Assembly (NCBI GenBank): GCA_905339255.1
Contig: CAJPFO010000107.1
Location: 1-64,000, forward strand
DNA: 64,000 nt
DNA from: Myxococcaceae bacterium
Lineage (GTDB): Bacteria > Myxococcota_A > UBA9160
Direction: 5' to 3'
The stretch's first letter is position 1. Each line of letters opens with the position of its first letter. The translations under genes were made by a program, and so were the position numbers. The notes under the pieces were generated by a model that was given only the letters and a program-made list of their open reading frames with translations, ran no database searches and was not told where the DNA came from. Below, piece after piece: positions 46,566 through 55,317 of this stretch.

Positions 46566-47921
46566 CTGCCGCCCCCGCCGCCCGACGCCGTCGCCCTGCG
46601 TTCGATCGTCGCCTATTCCGCACCGGCGCTCGGCTTCGGCGCGATGTTCTTCCTCGTGAACCTCTATCTCTTGAAGTTCTCGACCGACGTGCTGCTGATC
46701 GCCCCGGGCGTGATGGGCCTGCTCTTCGGGGCTTCGCGGATCTGGGACGCCGTCTCCGATCCGCTCGTGGGTTTCCTCTCGGACCGCACGCGCTCGCGTC
46801 TCGGCCGCCGCCGTCCCTGGGTGCTCGCCTCGATCGTTCCGACGGTCGTCGTCTTCCTCATGATCTGGAGCCCTCCCGCGACGCTCTCGGACACGGCGCT
46901 CGTCACCTGGATGGCGGTCGGGATCTTCGGCTTCTACACGGCGGTCACCATCTTCGGCGTTCCGCACGCGGCGCTCGGCGCCGAGCTCTCGACGGACTAC
47001 GACGAACGCAACCGGATCTTCGGCGGGCGCCAGATCGCCTACAACATCGGCGCCTTCCTCGCCGTCGGCGGGATGACCTGGTTGATCCGATCGGACGAAC
47101 CGCGAACCACCGCTTTCGAGATCGCGATCCTCGCGAGCCTGATCGCCGTGCCGACGCTCGTCTGGTGCGTGGTCGGCTCGAGCGAGAGGATCGAGCACCA
47201 GGGCCGGGGAGGCGGAAGTCCCTGGACCGCGACGCGCGACATCTGGCGCAATCCGCACGCGCGGCTCCTGCTCGTCGTGATCTTCATCGAGCACCTGGGC
47301 TCGGCGACGATCGCGATCCTGACGCCGTACGTCTCGCAGTACGCGATCCACACGCCCGAGAAGACGGGGCTCTACATCTTTCTCTACATGCTGGCGTCGA
47401 CGATCAGCGTCCCCGTCTGGATCCGGTTGGCGGCGAGCCACGGCAAGAAAAGGCTCTGGCTCTTCTCGATGGTCCTCGCGGGGGCGTCGTTCGGCGCGAT
47501 GTTCCTCGGTGGCCCGGGGGACTGGATCCTGATCGCGACGCTCTCGTTTCTCGGTGGGACGGCGAGCGGGTGCGGGATGGTGGTGGGGCAGTCGATCAAG
47601 GCGGACGTGATCGACTACGACGAGTGGAAGACGGGCGAGCGCAAGGAGGGGGCGTATTTCGCCGCGTGGAGTTTCGTCTTCAAGGGAGCGGGCGGGATCA
47701 CGATGATGATCACGGGGCTCGTGCTCGAATACTCGGGATTCGTCCCGAACGCTCCGCAGACGGAGACCGCGACGCTCGCGATGCGAGTGCTCTTCGCGAT
47801 CTTCCCGCTCGTCTGCTACGCGATCGGAGCGATCCTCTTCACGCGTTTCTCGTTGAATCGTGAGGAGCACGCGCAGATTCGTGCCGCGATCGATGCACGA
47901 CACGCGGCCGGCGAAGCGTAG
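46566..47921 (+). CDS. MFS transporter of the glycoside-pentoside-hexuronide (GPH) family
   Basis: An inner-membrane cation symporter with about twelve helices. Signatures of the MelB/GPH branch are visible: SRIWDAVSDPLVGFLSDRT, RLGRRRPWVL, and in the second half KADVIDYDEWKTGERKEGAYF. The start is uncertain. ATG at 46323 would add an arginine/proline-rich stretch of about 80 residues unlike any transporter and would overlap the divergent GST gene. The alternative is a CTG at 46566, preceded by GGAGAGG, which gives an N-terminus of normal length (about 451 residues); I list that. The substrate is unknown. Confidence 0.85.
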   Translation: MPPPPPDAVALRSIVAYSAPALGFGAMFFLVNLYLLKFSTDVLLIAPGVMGLLFGASRIWDAVSDPLVGFLSDRTRSRLGRRRPWVLASIVPTVVVFLMIWSPPATLSDTALVTWMAVGIFGFYTAVTIFGVPHAALGAELSTDYDERNRIFGGRQIAYNIGAFLAVGGMTWLIRSDEPRTTAFEIAILASLIAVPTLVWCVVGSSERIEHQGRGGGSPWTATRDIWRNPHARLLLVVIFIEHLGSATIAILTPYVSQYAIHTPEKTGLYIFLYMLASTISVPVWIRLAASHGKKRLWLFSMVLAGASFGAMFLGGPGDWILIATLSFLGGTASGCGMVVGQSIKADVIDYDEWKTGERKEGAYFAAWSFVFKGAGGITMMITGLVLEYSGFVPNAPQTETATLAMRVLFAIFPLVCYAIGAILFTRFSLNREEHAQIRAAIDARHAAGEA

Positions 47922-47962
47922 CGGCCGAGCGGCGTCGAACCTCGCGCGGAGCCGGGTCCGGC

Positions 47963-49441
47963 TCAGGCGGCCGCTGCGAGGATCCCGATCATCTCCTCGC
48001 GCGAGGGGCCGAGAACGGCCGGATCGCGCTCCTTTCGTCTCGCGTGCGAAGCGAGCACTCGCGCCGCGAGGTCCGGCCGCGCGAGGAGGTCCTCGGGCGA
48101 ATCGAGCATGTGGATCACCCGAACGAAGGCGCGAAGCACGTGGAGGTCTTCACGGAGCGCCGGGAGCAACCCTTCGCGGATCACACTCCGGGCGAAGGCC
48201 TTCGGATCGATCGTCCCGTCTGCGCGTTCGAAGCGGTAGGGGTCCTCGCCGCGACGAAGCGCCTCGTTCACGAGAACCGCATCCTGATCCTGCGCGATCT
48301 GCGCGCGAACCCACGGCCCGCACTCGCGCTCGACCGCGGCGTCGAGATCGAGCGCGAGCGCGCGGAGGTCGTCGCCGTGGCGTTCGAGGGATCGAGCGAG
48401 CGCATAGGCCGCGAGCCATGCGAGCGTGCAGCCCCGGCCGGTGATCGGGTTCGCGTGCGCGAGCGAATCGCCGATCGCGACGATCCCGATCGCGATCGGC
48501 TCATTGTCTTCGACGAGGAAGCGGCGCACGTCGTTCAGGTTCGCCATGCCGTGGACCTCGGAGATCGGCGTCGAGACCTCGGGGCGAACCCACTCCGCAA
48601 CGAGGGGCAGGGCGCTCGCGGCGGCGTCGAAGCCCGGACCACGCAGCACTCCGCGGATCGGATCGTCGTCGGGGGCGGCGGCGAGGGTGACCGAGAAAGT
48701 CCCCGAATCGCCGGGGAAGATCCCGCACTTGAGGTAACCGAGATCCGCACCGATCACGGCATCCGGGCTCGGGCGTCCGACGCCCGGAAGGAGCCGGTAG
48801 AAGCGCGAGCCGTAGAAGATCCCGCACGGCTGCCGGATCTCGCGAGGTCGCGGGGCTCCGATCGCGTGGAGCCAGTCGCCGAGGCGGGTTCGACGGCCGC
48901 TCGCATCGACGACGAGCCGTGCTCGGAGGCTCGTCTCTTCGCCGCCGCCCACGCGAAGGCGGACGCCTCGGACGCGCGGTGGAGCGCCGTGTTCGGAGAC
49001 GAGGCCCGTCACCTCGACGCCGCCACGGTACTCGACGAGACCCGTCGCGAGAACGTGCTCGCGAAGCGCCCACTCGAGCGTGACCCGGCGACAAGCGAGG
49101 AGCACGGCTTCGTCGTCGCGAGGCTCGAAGACGGCATCCGGGAAATGGCGGAGCGCTTGTGCACGGAACGGGATCGGCTCGGCGCCGAGCGCCAGCAGGC
49201 GCTCGAGAAGCTCGGGCTCACGGTCGCGGATCAGGTTGTGCATCCGAGCGAGAAACGCATGCGAGTGTCGGATCTGCGGGGAGCCGCGCCGCTCCCAGGG
49301 GTCGAATGCCTGGTCCGGGCCGTCGGGAAACGGAGTCGGATCCCGATCGAGGACCACCACGCGCTCGCCCGTTCGTGCGATCGCGAGCGCGCCGATCAGG
49401 CCCGCGACGGAGCCTCCGACGACGACGATCGGCTCGCTCAT
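47963..49441 (-). CDS. FAD-dependent oxidoreductase of the aromatic-hydroxylase/GGR type
   Basis: 492 residues. The N-terminal Rossmann fold is IVVVGGSVAGLIGALAIARTG with the acidic end VVVLDRD. The GG-type DASGRRTRLGDWL motif and the second FAD motif GIVAIGDSLAHANPITGRGC place it with p-hydroxybenzoate hydroxylase/geranylgeranyl-reductase-like flavoproteins. The C-terminal 150 residues are helical and not recognised. ATG at 49441. The substrate cannot be assigned; neighbours do not help. Confidence 0.85.
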   Translation of the reverse strand: MSEPIVVVGGSVAGLIGALAIARTGERVVVLDRDPTPFPDGPDQAFDPWERRGSPQIRHSHAFLARMHNLIRDREPELLERLLALGAEPIPFRAQALRHFPDAVFEPRDDEAVLLACRRVTLEWALREHVLATGLVEYRGGVEVTGLVSEHGAPPRVRGVRLRVGGGEETSLRARLVVDASGRRTRLGDWLHAIGAPRPREIRQPCGIFYGSRFYRLLPGVGRPSPDAVIGADLGYLKCGIFPGDSGTFSVTLAAAPDDDPIRGVLRGPGFDAAASALPLVAEWVRPEVSTPISEVHGMANLNDVRRFLVEDNEPIAIGIVAIGDSLAHANPITGRGCTLAWLAAYALARSLERHGDDLRALALDLDAAVERECGPWVRAQIAQDQDAVLVNEALRRGEDPYRFERADGTIDPKAFARSVIREGLLPALREDLHVLRAFVRVIHMLDSPEDLLARPDLAARVLASHARRKERDPAVLGPSREEMIGILAAAA

Positions 49442-49513
49442 CGCCGCCGCGCGACGCGAGGGCAGGTTTCGGGCATGCCGCTCCGGCCTCGATGCGGATT
49501 TCGGTCCGGCTCG

Positions 49514-50080
49514 CTAGGCCAGGAGCTTCTTTGCACCGGCCACGACCTCCTTGCAGGCGTCGGCGCAGGCACGGCACTCGGGCTGGTGTTCCTCGTGCAC
49601 GCGGCACTGCTTCTCGCACTCCTCGCAGACTGCGATGCACGCGCGCGCCATCGGCGCGAGGACCGCCGAATCGTTCGCGGCGAGGAGCGCGAAGGCCTGG
49701 CAGGTCGCGATCATCTCGTCCACCGCTCGCGCACATTCGGCCATCTTCGTATCGCCGGCGACGAAGGTTTCGAAGCAGTGGCTCAGGCACGCCTGCCCCT
49801 TCGCGACACAGTCGTTGATGGTGCCGACGAGCGCGGCGTTCCTCTTGAACGCCGTGGCCTCGCTGTAGGGATGCGCAGTCCCGGCGCTAGAAGCCCCCGC
49901 GGCAGGAGCGTGGTGATCGTGGTGCTCGGCGGCGCGAGCGACGCCGGCGAGTGTCGCTCCTGCGAGGAGCGTGGCTCCGGCGAGAAGATCCCGCCGGTGG
50001 AGCGACGGGGTATCCAGGGACTCGTTCGTCCGGGCGTCCTTCTGCAAGGGCTTCCTCCTGCGCGGTGGGGTAGCGCTCAC
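49514..50080 (-). CDS. Tat-exported Csp1-like copper storage protein
   Basis: 188 residues. A twin-arginine signal (HRRDLLAGATLLAGATLAGVARA) is followed by a His-rich linker (EHHDHHAP) and a four-helix bundle with twelve cysteines spaced like Csp proteins: NDCVAKGQACLSHC, CARAVDEMIATC, CIAVCEECEKQC and CRACADAC. Csp1 proteins hold many Cu(I) ions inside the bundle, storing or detoxifying copper in the periplasm. The start MSATPPRRRKPLQKD precedes the Tat motif by 27 residues, and a later start may be used. It lies 55 bases downstream of the DUF2231 gene. Confidence 0.85.
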   Translation of the reverse strand: MSATPPRRRKPLQKDARTNESLDTPSLHRRDLLAGATLLAGATLAGVARAAEHHDHHAPAAGASSAGTAHPYSEATAFKRNAALVGTINDCVAKGQACLSHCFETFVAGDTKMAECARAVDEMIATCQAFALLAANDSAVLAPMARACIAVCEECEKQCRVHEEHQPECRACADACKEVVAGAKKLLA

Positions 50081-50135
50081 CGCTCCCGGGGAGCCTGCCC
50101 GGTGGCGTTCGACCCTGCAAGCCGGACTTTTCGTC

Positions 50136-50648
50136 TCAGTCCCGGTCGTGCGCGTCGTCGCTACCGGCCCCGGCCGGGCCGGAGGAGGTCCGCTTCGCGT
50201 ATGCGTCCGCGGCGCCGTGCTCGTAGACGAGGGCGCCTCCCGAGTGGCCGACGCCGAGCGCAGCGGCGAGGACGATCCCGCCCGCGACGACCGTCGCGGC
50301 CCGACCCGCTCGACCCGCGCCTGCCGGCAGCAGACCCGTGCCCGAGACGAGCGTGGCTCCGATGACGAGCCAGAGCAGGCGCTCGGCGGCCTCTTCGTGC
50401 GCCTCGATCGGGTCGTGGCCCACGACCTTCTCGACGCGCTCCTCCTGCTGTTCCCCGGTTTCGAGCGCGACCCACACCGAGCCCGCGAGCAGGATCTGCA
50501 GCGCGACGAGAGTCCCCCAGAAGCGAGGCGGGAGCGCTCCGCGGGAGATCGCCACCGCAGCGGCCAGCGCGAAGACCGGCAGCAACATCGCGAGCGCGAT
50601 GGGAAGATGGACGAGTGCGGGGTGGAGCGGATCGGGAAGCATGGTCAT
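50136..50648 (-). CDS. DUF2231-type four-helix membrane protein
   Basis: 170 residues with four hydrophobic segments. The family opening LPDPLHPALVHLPIALAML and the His in VVGHDPIEAHEEAAERL match DUF2231, small inner-membrane proteins often found beside copper or cytochrome genes; their role is unknown. Two adjacent ATG codons (50648 and 50642) are possible starts, preceded by TGGAGGAA. It is upstream of the copper-storage gene on the same strand and divergent from the LuxR-type gene. Confidence 0.8.
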   Translation of the reverse strand: MTMLPDPLHPALVHLPIALAMLLPVFALAAAVAISRGALPPRFWGTLVALQILLAGSVWVALETGEQQEERVEKVVGHDPIEAHEEAAERLLWLVIGATLVSGTGLLPAGAGRAGRAATVVAGGIVLAAALGVGHSGGALVYEHGAADAYAKRTSSGPAGAGSDDAHDRD

Positions 50649-50749
50649 TCCTCCAACGGGAAGTTGCGCCTACCTTGGAGCCGCTGCACGGCCGGCGCCA
50701 TCCGACACCCGTCGCATCGCGCAACTCCCGGCGGCTGCGGGGAAATCCG

Positions 50750-51292
50750 ATGCGGACCGAGACGAAGGACGGAACCGCGAGCTTCGAGGGCTGGCTCGTC
50801 GCCGGGCTCGTCGTGCTCGCGCTCGGAACCGGGATCGACCTCGTCCTCGATCGCCCCGAAACCATCTTCTCCTTCCACGTCGCTTTCGAAGCGGGTCTTC
50901 TCGCATTCGCGACGGGGCTCCTCGTCCGCTTCGGGCTCCGAGCGGCGCGCGATCGCCGCGCGCTCGGCCGGGCTCGCGAGGCGCTTGCTTCGCGGCAGGT
51001 CGAGCGCGACCTCTGGCGAGCAAGGGCCGAGTCGTTGCTGCGCGGCCTCGGCGAGGAGATCGACGCACAGCTCGGCCGCTGGGGGCTTTCCCCCGCCGAA
51101 CGCGAGACGGTTCTCCTGCTCCTCAAGGGGTACGGACACAAGGAGATCGCCCGCCTCCTCGGCAAGAGCGAGCGCACCGTCCGGCAGCAGGCGGCCTCGG
51201 CCTACAAGAAGTCGGGGCTCGCTGGACGCGCCGAGCTCTCGGCCTTCTTTCTCGAGGATCTGCTCCTGCCGAGAACGGACGCGTCGCGCTGA
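50750..51292 (+). CDS. Membrane-anchored LuxR-type transcription regulator
   Basis: 180 residues. Two hydrophobic segments near the N-terminus (about 16-33 and 40-62) are followed by a basic helix and a C-terminal GerE/LuxR helix-turn-helix: LSPAERETVLLLLKGYGHKE, then ARLLGKSERTVRQQ. There is no receiver or ligand domain, so the signal is probably sensed in the membrane. ATG at 50750 follows GGGGAAA; the frame is open further upstream without membrane or RBS features. It is divergent from the DUF2231/copper-storage pair across 101 bases, which makes that pair a plausible target. Confidence 0.85.
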   Translation: MRTETKDGTASFEGWLVAGLVVLALGTGIDLVLDRPETIFSFHVAFEAGLLAFATGLLVRFGLRAARDRRALGRAREALASRQVERDLWRARAESLLRGLGEEIDAQLGRWGLSPAERETVLLLLKGYGHKEIARLLGKSERTVRQQAASAYKKSGLAGRAELSAFFLEDLLLPRTDASR

Positions 51293-51361
51293 TCGGCGAG
51301 GCGCTCGCTCACGACCGGATCGACGCGGAGGGCCTTGGCGAGATCGCGGTCCGTGGGCCCG

Positions 51362-52510
51362 CTACGCGATCCCGAGCCGCTTCGAGATGATCACCTTCAT
51401 GATCTCGTTGGTCCCGGCGTAGATCGATTGCACGGCGGCATCGGCGTAGTCGTCGCAGACCGGGTACTCGCGCATGAAGCCGTAGCCCCCGTGGAGCTGC
51501 AGGCACTCGCTCGAGAGGCGCTTTTGCAGCTCGGTGGTCCACCACTTGGCCATGCTGACCTCGGCCACGATGTCGTCGCCGCGAACGTGCGAGACGAGAA
51601 GCCGGTCGACGAAGGCCCTTCCGACCTCGACCTCGGTGGCGAGCTCGGCGAGGCGGAACTGCGTGTTCTGGAACGACGCGATCGACCTGCCGAAGGCCTT
51701 GCGCTCCTTCACGTAGTCGATGGTGTCGAGAAGCGTTCGGCGGCACGACGCGATCGACGCCACGGCGATGCAAAGACGCTCCTGCTGGAGTTTTTCCATC
51801 AGCATCCGGAAGCCCCGGCCCTCCTGCCCGAGGAGGTTCGAGACGGGGACGCGGCATTCCTGGAAGAAGAGCTCGCTCGTGTCCTGGCCCCGGAGGCCGA
51901 GCTTGTCGAGCTTGCGGCCGCGGACGAAGCCCTTCGTCCCGGCTTCGACGAGCAGGAGCGAGATGCCGTCGTGCGGCGGGACGGCCTGCGGATCCGTCTT
52001 CGCGACCACGACGAAGAGGTCGCCGATCTGCCCGTTCGAGATGAAGGTCTTGGCGCCGTCGAGGACGTAGTGGTCGCCGTCGCGGATCGCTCGGGTCTGG
52101 ACGTTGGCGAGGTCGGATCCCGTCCCGGGCTCGGTCATCGCGATGCCGAGGATGATCTCGCCCGTCACGGTTCCCGGCAGGTAGCGCTGCTTCTGCTCCT
52201 CGCTCCCGTACGTCTCGAGGTAGGGCCGGCAGATGTTCGAATGCAGCGAAACCATGATGCCGTGCGCGCGGAGATCCGAGAGCTCCTCCATCACGATCGC
52301 GTCGTAGAGAAAGTCGCCGCCCGCGCCTCCGTACGCCTCCGGAGCCGAGACCCCGAGGAATCCCTCGTCGCCGAGCCGGCGCCAGGTCTCGCGATCACTC
52401 ATGCCCCGCTCGTTCCAGACCGCGACCTTCGGAGCGATCTCCTTCTCCGCGAAGCGCCGGAACTGGGAGCGGAAGAGCTCGTGCTCGTCGCCGAACAGAT
52501 CGCGGCGCAT
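51362..52510 (-). CDS. Acyl-CoA dehydrogenase, long-chain type
   Basis: 382 residues. Motifs: FGDEHELFRSQFRRFAEKE, IAMTEPGTGSDLANVQTRAI, GAKTFISNGQIGDLFVVVAK, KERKAFGRSI and LQLHGGYGFMREYPV. The usual C-terminal Glu is replaced in IYAGTNEIMK, but the alternative general base of the long-chain/isovaleryl subtype is present as the Glu of LQQERLCIA. It should therefore be active. ATG at 52510 follows CGGAGGG. It stands 69 bases downstream of the convergent LuxR-type gene. Confidence 0.93.
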   Translation of the reverse strand: MRRDLFGDEHELFRSQFRRFAEKEIAPKVAVWNERGMSDRETWRRLGDEGFLGVSAPEAYGGAGGDFLYDAIVMEELSDLRAHGIMVSLHSNICRPYLETYGSEEQKQRYLPGTVTGEIILGIAMTEPGTGSDLANVQTRAIRDGDHYVLDGAKTFISNGQIGDLFVVVAKTDPQAVPPHDGISLLLVEAGTKGFVRGRKLDKLGLRGQDTSELFFQECRVPVSNLLGQEGRGFRMLMEKLQQERLCIAVASIASCRRTLLDTIDYVKERKAFGRSIASFQNTQFRLAELATEVEVGRAFVDRLLVSHVRGDDIVAEVSMAKWWTTELQKRLSSECLQLHGGYGFMREYPVCDDYADAAVQSIYAGTNEIMKVIISKRLGIA

Positions 52511-52675
52511 GGACCCTCCGGGGTGGCGCGGCGTCGTCCGCGTCGCGCGACTCCGGAGTTTGCTCGGAGCGACGCCCGCGCGCCACCCTCCGCGCGCGGA
52601 GAAAGCGCGTTCGCTGCCGCTCTCGCGCGAGGCGGACGAGCCGCGCATACCGGGAGGTGCGAAGCGATCGGGACC

Positions 52676-53473
52676 TCACGCGACGCTCGGCCTCGCGAAT
52701 CCGGCCAACGGTCTCTCGACGCCCGGAAAGCTCGCCGCGAGCGGCTGCTGCATCACGGCGAGCCTCGAGCCGATCCAGCGCTCGGTCTCGCCCTTCAGGT
52801 CGCGGACCTCGCCGGGGCGGAGGATCGGGCCGAACGAGAGGCGGGCGCGGACGCGAGGCTTGCGGAACGAGCGGACGAAGTGGCCGAGGAAGGGGTCGTC
52901 GTCGACCCACGCGTCGTCGGGGTCGTCGAACTCGATCGCCGCCGGCATCACCGGAAATCCGTGCAGTTCGGCTTCCTGGAACAGGCCCGGGAAGAACGGA
53001 AGGAGCCCCGGGCCTCGCGAGGTGGTTCCCTCCGGAAACGCTGCGAGCGTGAGGCCCTCGAGCAACCGCTCGACCGACGCTCGCCGCGCCGCACGCCTCG
53101 AGAGCTTGTCCTCGCGCTTCACGAAGACCGCGTGGGAGAGCCGCGCGGCGCTCCCGAAGACCGGCCAGTCTGCGATCTCGGCCTTCGCGAGGAAGGCGCA
53201 CGGAATCTGCGAGAGAAGGATCGGGATGTCGAGGTACGAGCGGTGGTTCGAAAGAAGGAGCACCCGCTCGCGGGGCGGTTGCCCGATGACCTCGAGTTCG
53301 ACGCCCACCGAGGGCAACATCCGCTTCGCCCAGGCATGACCGAGCGCGACGGCATCGTGCGGACGGACCCCACGGAGTCTCTCTCGCCACTTCATCCTCT
53401 GGACGGTCGCCGCGGTGGTCGCCGCCATCGTCACGAGGCGCGCTCCGACGCGCGCCGAGTCCACGAGTCCCAT
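52676..53473 (-). CDS. 1-acylglycerol-3-phosphate O-acyltransferase-like protein (PlsC family)
   Basis: 265 residues. The acyltransferase motifs are complete: NHRSYLD (the HX4D catalytic pair), the VKREDK region and FPEGTTSRGPGLLPF. They point to transfer of an acyl chain to a lysophospholipid or similar acceptor at the membrane. ATG at 53473 is preceded by AGGAGGAAAGCG, clearly better than the open frame further upstream. A 234-base gap separates it from the divergent GNAT/PlsC fusion gene, and the pair may work together in lipid synthesis. Confidence 0.9.
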   Translation of the reverse strand: MGLVDSARVGARLVTMAATTAATVQRMKWRERLRGVRPHDAVALGHAWAKRMLPSVGVELEVIGQPPRERVLLLSNHRSYLDIPILLSQIPCAFLAKAEIADWPVFGSAARLSHAVFVKREDKLSRRAARRASVERLLEGLTLAAFPEGTTSRGPGLLPFFPGLFQEAELHGFPVMPAAIEFDDPDDAWVDDDPFLGHFVRSFRKPRVRARLSFGPILRPGEVRDLKGETERWIGSRLAVMQQPLAASFPGVERPLAGFARPSVA

Positions 53474-53707
53474 CGTTCGCTTTCCTCCTGCGGGGGGTTC
53501 GTGCACGCCCGGAGGGTCGGCTCCGAGCGTCACGTTCCGGTGACGGGAGGCCGGAGAATGGACGGCACCGGTGCAGCGTCGTTGCATCGTGCGGACTCCT
53601 ACCCTCTTTCGTCACGGACCGACACGCAACCGTGACGGAGCGAGTCGATCCTCCGGGCGTCGAGGAGCGATGCGCGCGAGCGTGACGCTCCGAATGGGGG
53701 ATGATCG

Positions 53708-55201
53708 ATGTCACTCGAGAGTGTGAGCGCGTTCGACCCTCTTCTGATGGACCCGACACCGCCCCGTAGCGGGCGGCGACGCTCGGCAGGCGCCTTCGGG
53801 AGAGGACTCGGCCGGAGGCTCCTCGCGTTCGTGGGCCGTCACGAAGGGCACGCGTTCGTCGCGAAGCTCTGCAGCGCGAGAGGAGTGTCCGGCGTCGTCG
53901 AGGGCCTGCGCGGAGTGCTCGGAGACGGCTTCGGGACCCTGGTGTCGGGTGAGGATCGTGTGGCGAAACCCGAAGCGTTCCTGCTCTGGATCCATCTCCC
54001 GGGCGATCTCGCTCGCGCGGCCCGAGTCGACGAACCGTCCCCGGTCCTCGCAAGGCTCGTCCGCGAAGGCCGCACGAGCATCGTTCCCGTCCACGTCGAG
54101 CGCATCGCGAAAAGACGCCTTCGTGCCACCCTCGGCGCGCCGATCCCGGGTTCTCGTCTTTCGAAGATCTCCACCGCTCGCGAACTGTTCCGCTTCCTCG
54201 GCCAAAGATGCGCCGCCCTCGAGCATCGGAGCCGCACGCGGGCGGCTCCTGCAGGAGCGCTCGTGGGCGCGGCCCCCGTCGCGGACGCGATCTCCACGGA
54301 CCTCGTCGAGCGGGAGATCCGCGCGCTCCCGCGCGACCAGCAGCTCGTCGAGAGCGGTCGCTTCGTCGTCGTCCAGGCGCACGAGCACCAGATTCCCGCC
54401 TGCGTTCGCGAGGTCGGAAGGCTCCGCGAGATCACCTTCCGGGCCGCGGGCGAGGGGACGGGCCGCTCGCTCGACCTCGACGCTTGCGATCGGAGCTACC
54501 GCCATCTGCTGCTCTTCGATCGCGAGGCGAGCGTGATCGCGGGGGCCTACCGCTTCGCTCCGACCGATGAGATCGTCCCCGTCTTCGGAGTCGAGGGCCT
54601 CTACACGAGCACGCTCTTCCGCATCGATCCACGGCTCTTCGAAGCGCTCGGTCCGAGCCTCGAACTCGGTCGCTCCTTCGTGCGGCTCGAGTATCAGCGC
54701 GGCTACGCGCCCCTGCTCCTGCTCTGGAGGGGGCTCTCCGCGTTCGTCGCGGCAAATCCTCGCTACCGGATCCTCTTCGGCGCCGTGAGCGTGTCCGCGA
54801 CCTACGCGGCCTTTTCCCGGGAGCTCCTCGCGACGGTGCTCGGTCGCCCGCCTGCGCTGCATCCGCTGGCGTCGTTCGTTGAACCCCGCAATCCGCTGCG
54901 ACCTCGTCGCGGGGTGCGGAGCGCACTCGATCGCTTCGGCGCCTCGATCGAAGATGCAAGCGATCTCGCGGCGATCGTCTCCGACGTCGAAGCCGATGCC
55001 AAGGGGCTTCCGGTCCTGCTGCGCGAGTACCTGAAACTCGGCGGTCGCCTCCTCGGATGGAGCGTCGATCGAACGTTCGCCTCGGCGCTCGACGGGTTGA
55101 TCGCCGTCGATCTCCCGCACGCCGACCCGCGACTGCTCGGCCTCTACATGGGGCGAGAGGCGGCCGAGGCCTACTGCCACCATCACGGCGTCGCGGGCTG
55201 A
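53708..55201 (+). CDS. GNAT-type N-acyltransferase fused to a truncated PlsC domain (ornithine-lipid enzyme-like)
   Basis: 497 residues. Residues 60-185 resemble only the second half of a PlsC acyltransferase (GKP-like SGEDRVAKPEAFLLWIHLPGDL, SIVPVHVERIAKRRLRATLG, ARELFRFLGQRC); the HX4D catalytic motif is missing. Residues 230-400 resemble the OlsB/hemolysin-type N-acyltransferase fold (VGRLREITFRAAGEGTG, CDRSYRHLLLFDREASVIAGAYRF, LELGRSFVRLEYQRGYAPLL). In related full-length proteins these two halves make ornithine or similar amino-acid lipids. The separate PlsC encoded divergently at 52676 could supply the missing O-acylation. ATG at 53708 after a GGGGGATG stretch. Confidence 0.8.
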   Translation: MSLESVSAFDPLLMDPTPPRSGRRRSAGAFGRGLGRRLLAFVGRHEGHAFVAKLCSARGVSGVVEGLRGVLGDGFGTLVSGEDRVAKPEAFLLWIHLPGDLARAARVDEPSPVLARLVREGRTSIVPVHVERIAKRRLRATLGAPIPGSRLSKISTARELFRFLGQRCAALEHRSRTRAAPAGALVGAAPVADAISTDLVEREIRALPRDQQLVESGRFVVVQAHEHQIPACVREVGRLREITFRAAGEGTGRSLDLDACDRSYRHLLLFDREASVIAGAYRFAPTDEIVPVFGVEGLYTSTLFRIDPRLFEALGPSLELGRSFVRLEYQRGYAPLLLLWRGLSAFVAANPRYRILFGAVSVSATYAAFSRELLATVLGRPPALHPLASFVEPRNPLRPRRGVRSALDRFGASIEDASDLAAIVSDVEADAKGLPVLLREYLKLGGRLLGWSVDRTFASALDGLIAVDLPHADPRLLGLYMGREAAEAYCHHHGVAG

Positions 55202-55317
55202 ACGAGAGCGCCGTCCTGCGCGGATCGGTCCGCGCGAGTCCCGGAACGGACAGAGCGCTACGGCCCGCGTGGCCCGTCCGGTCAAGGCCGTGCCGGGGAC
55301 GGTCGAGCAGGACCGGC

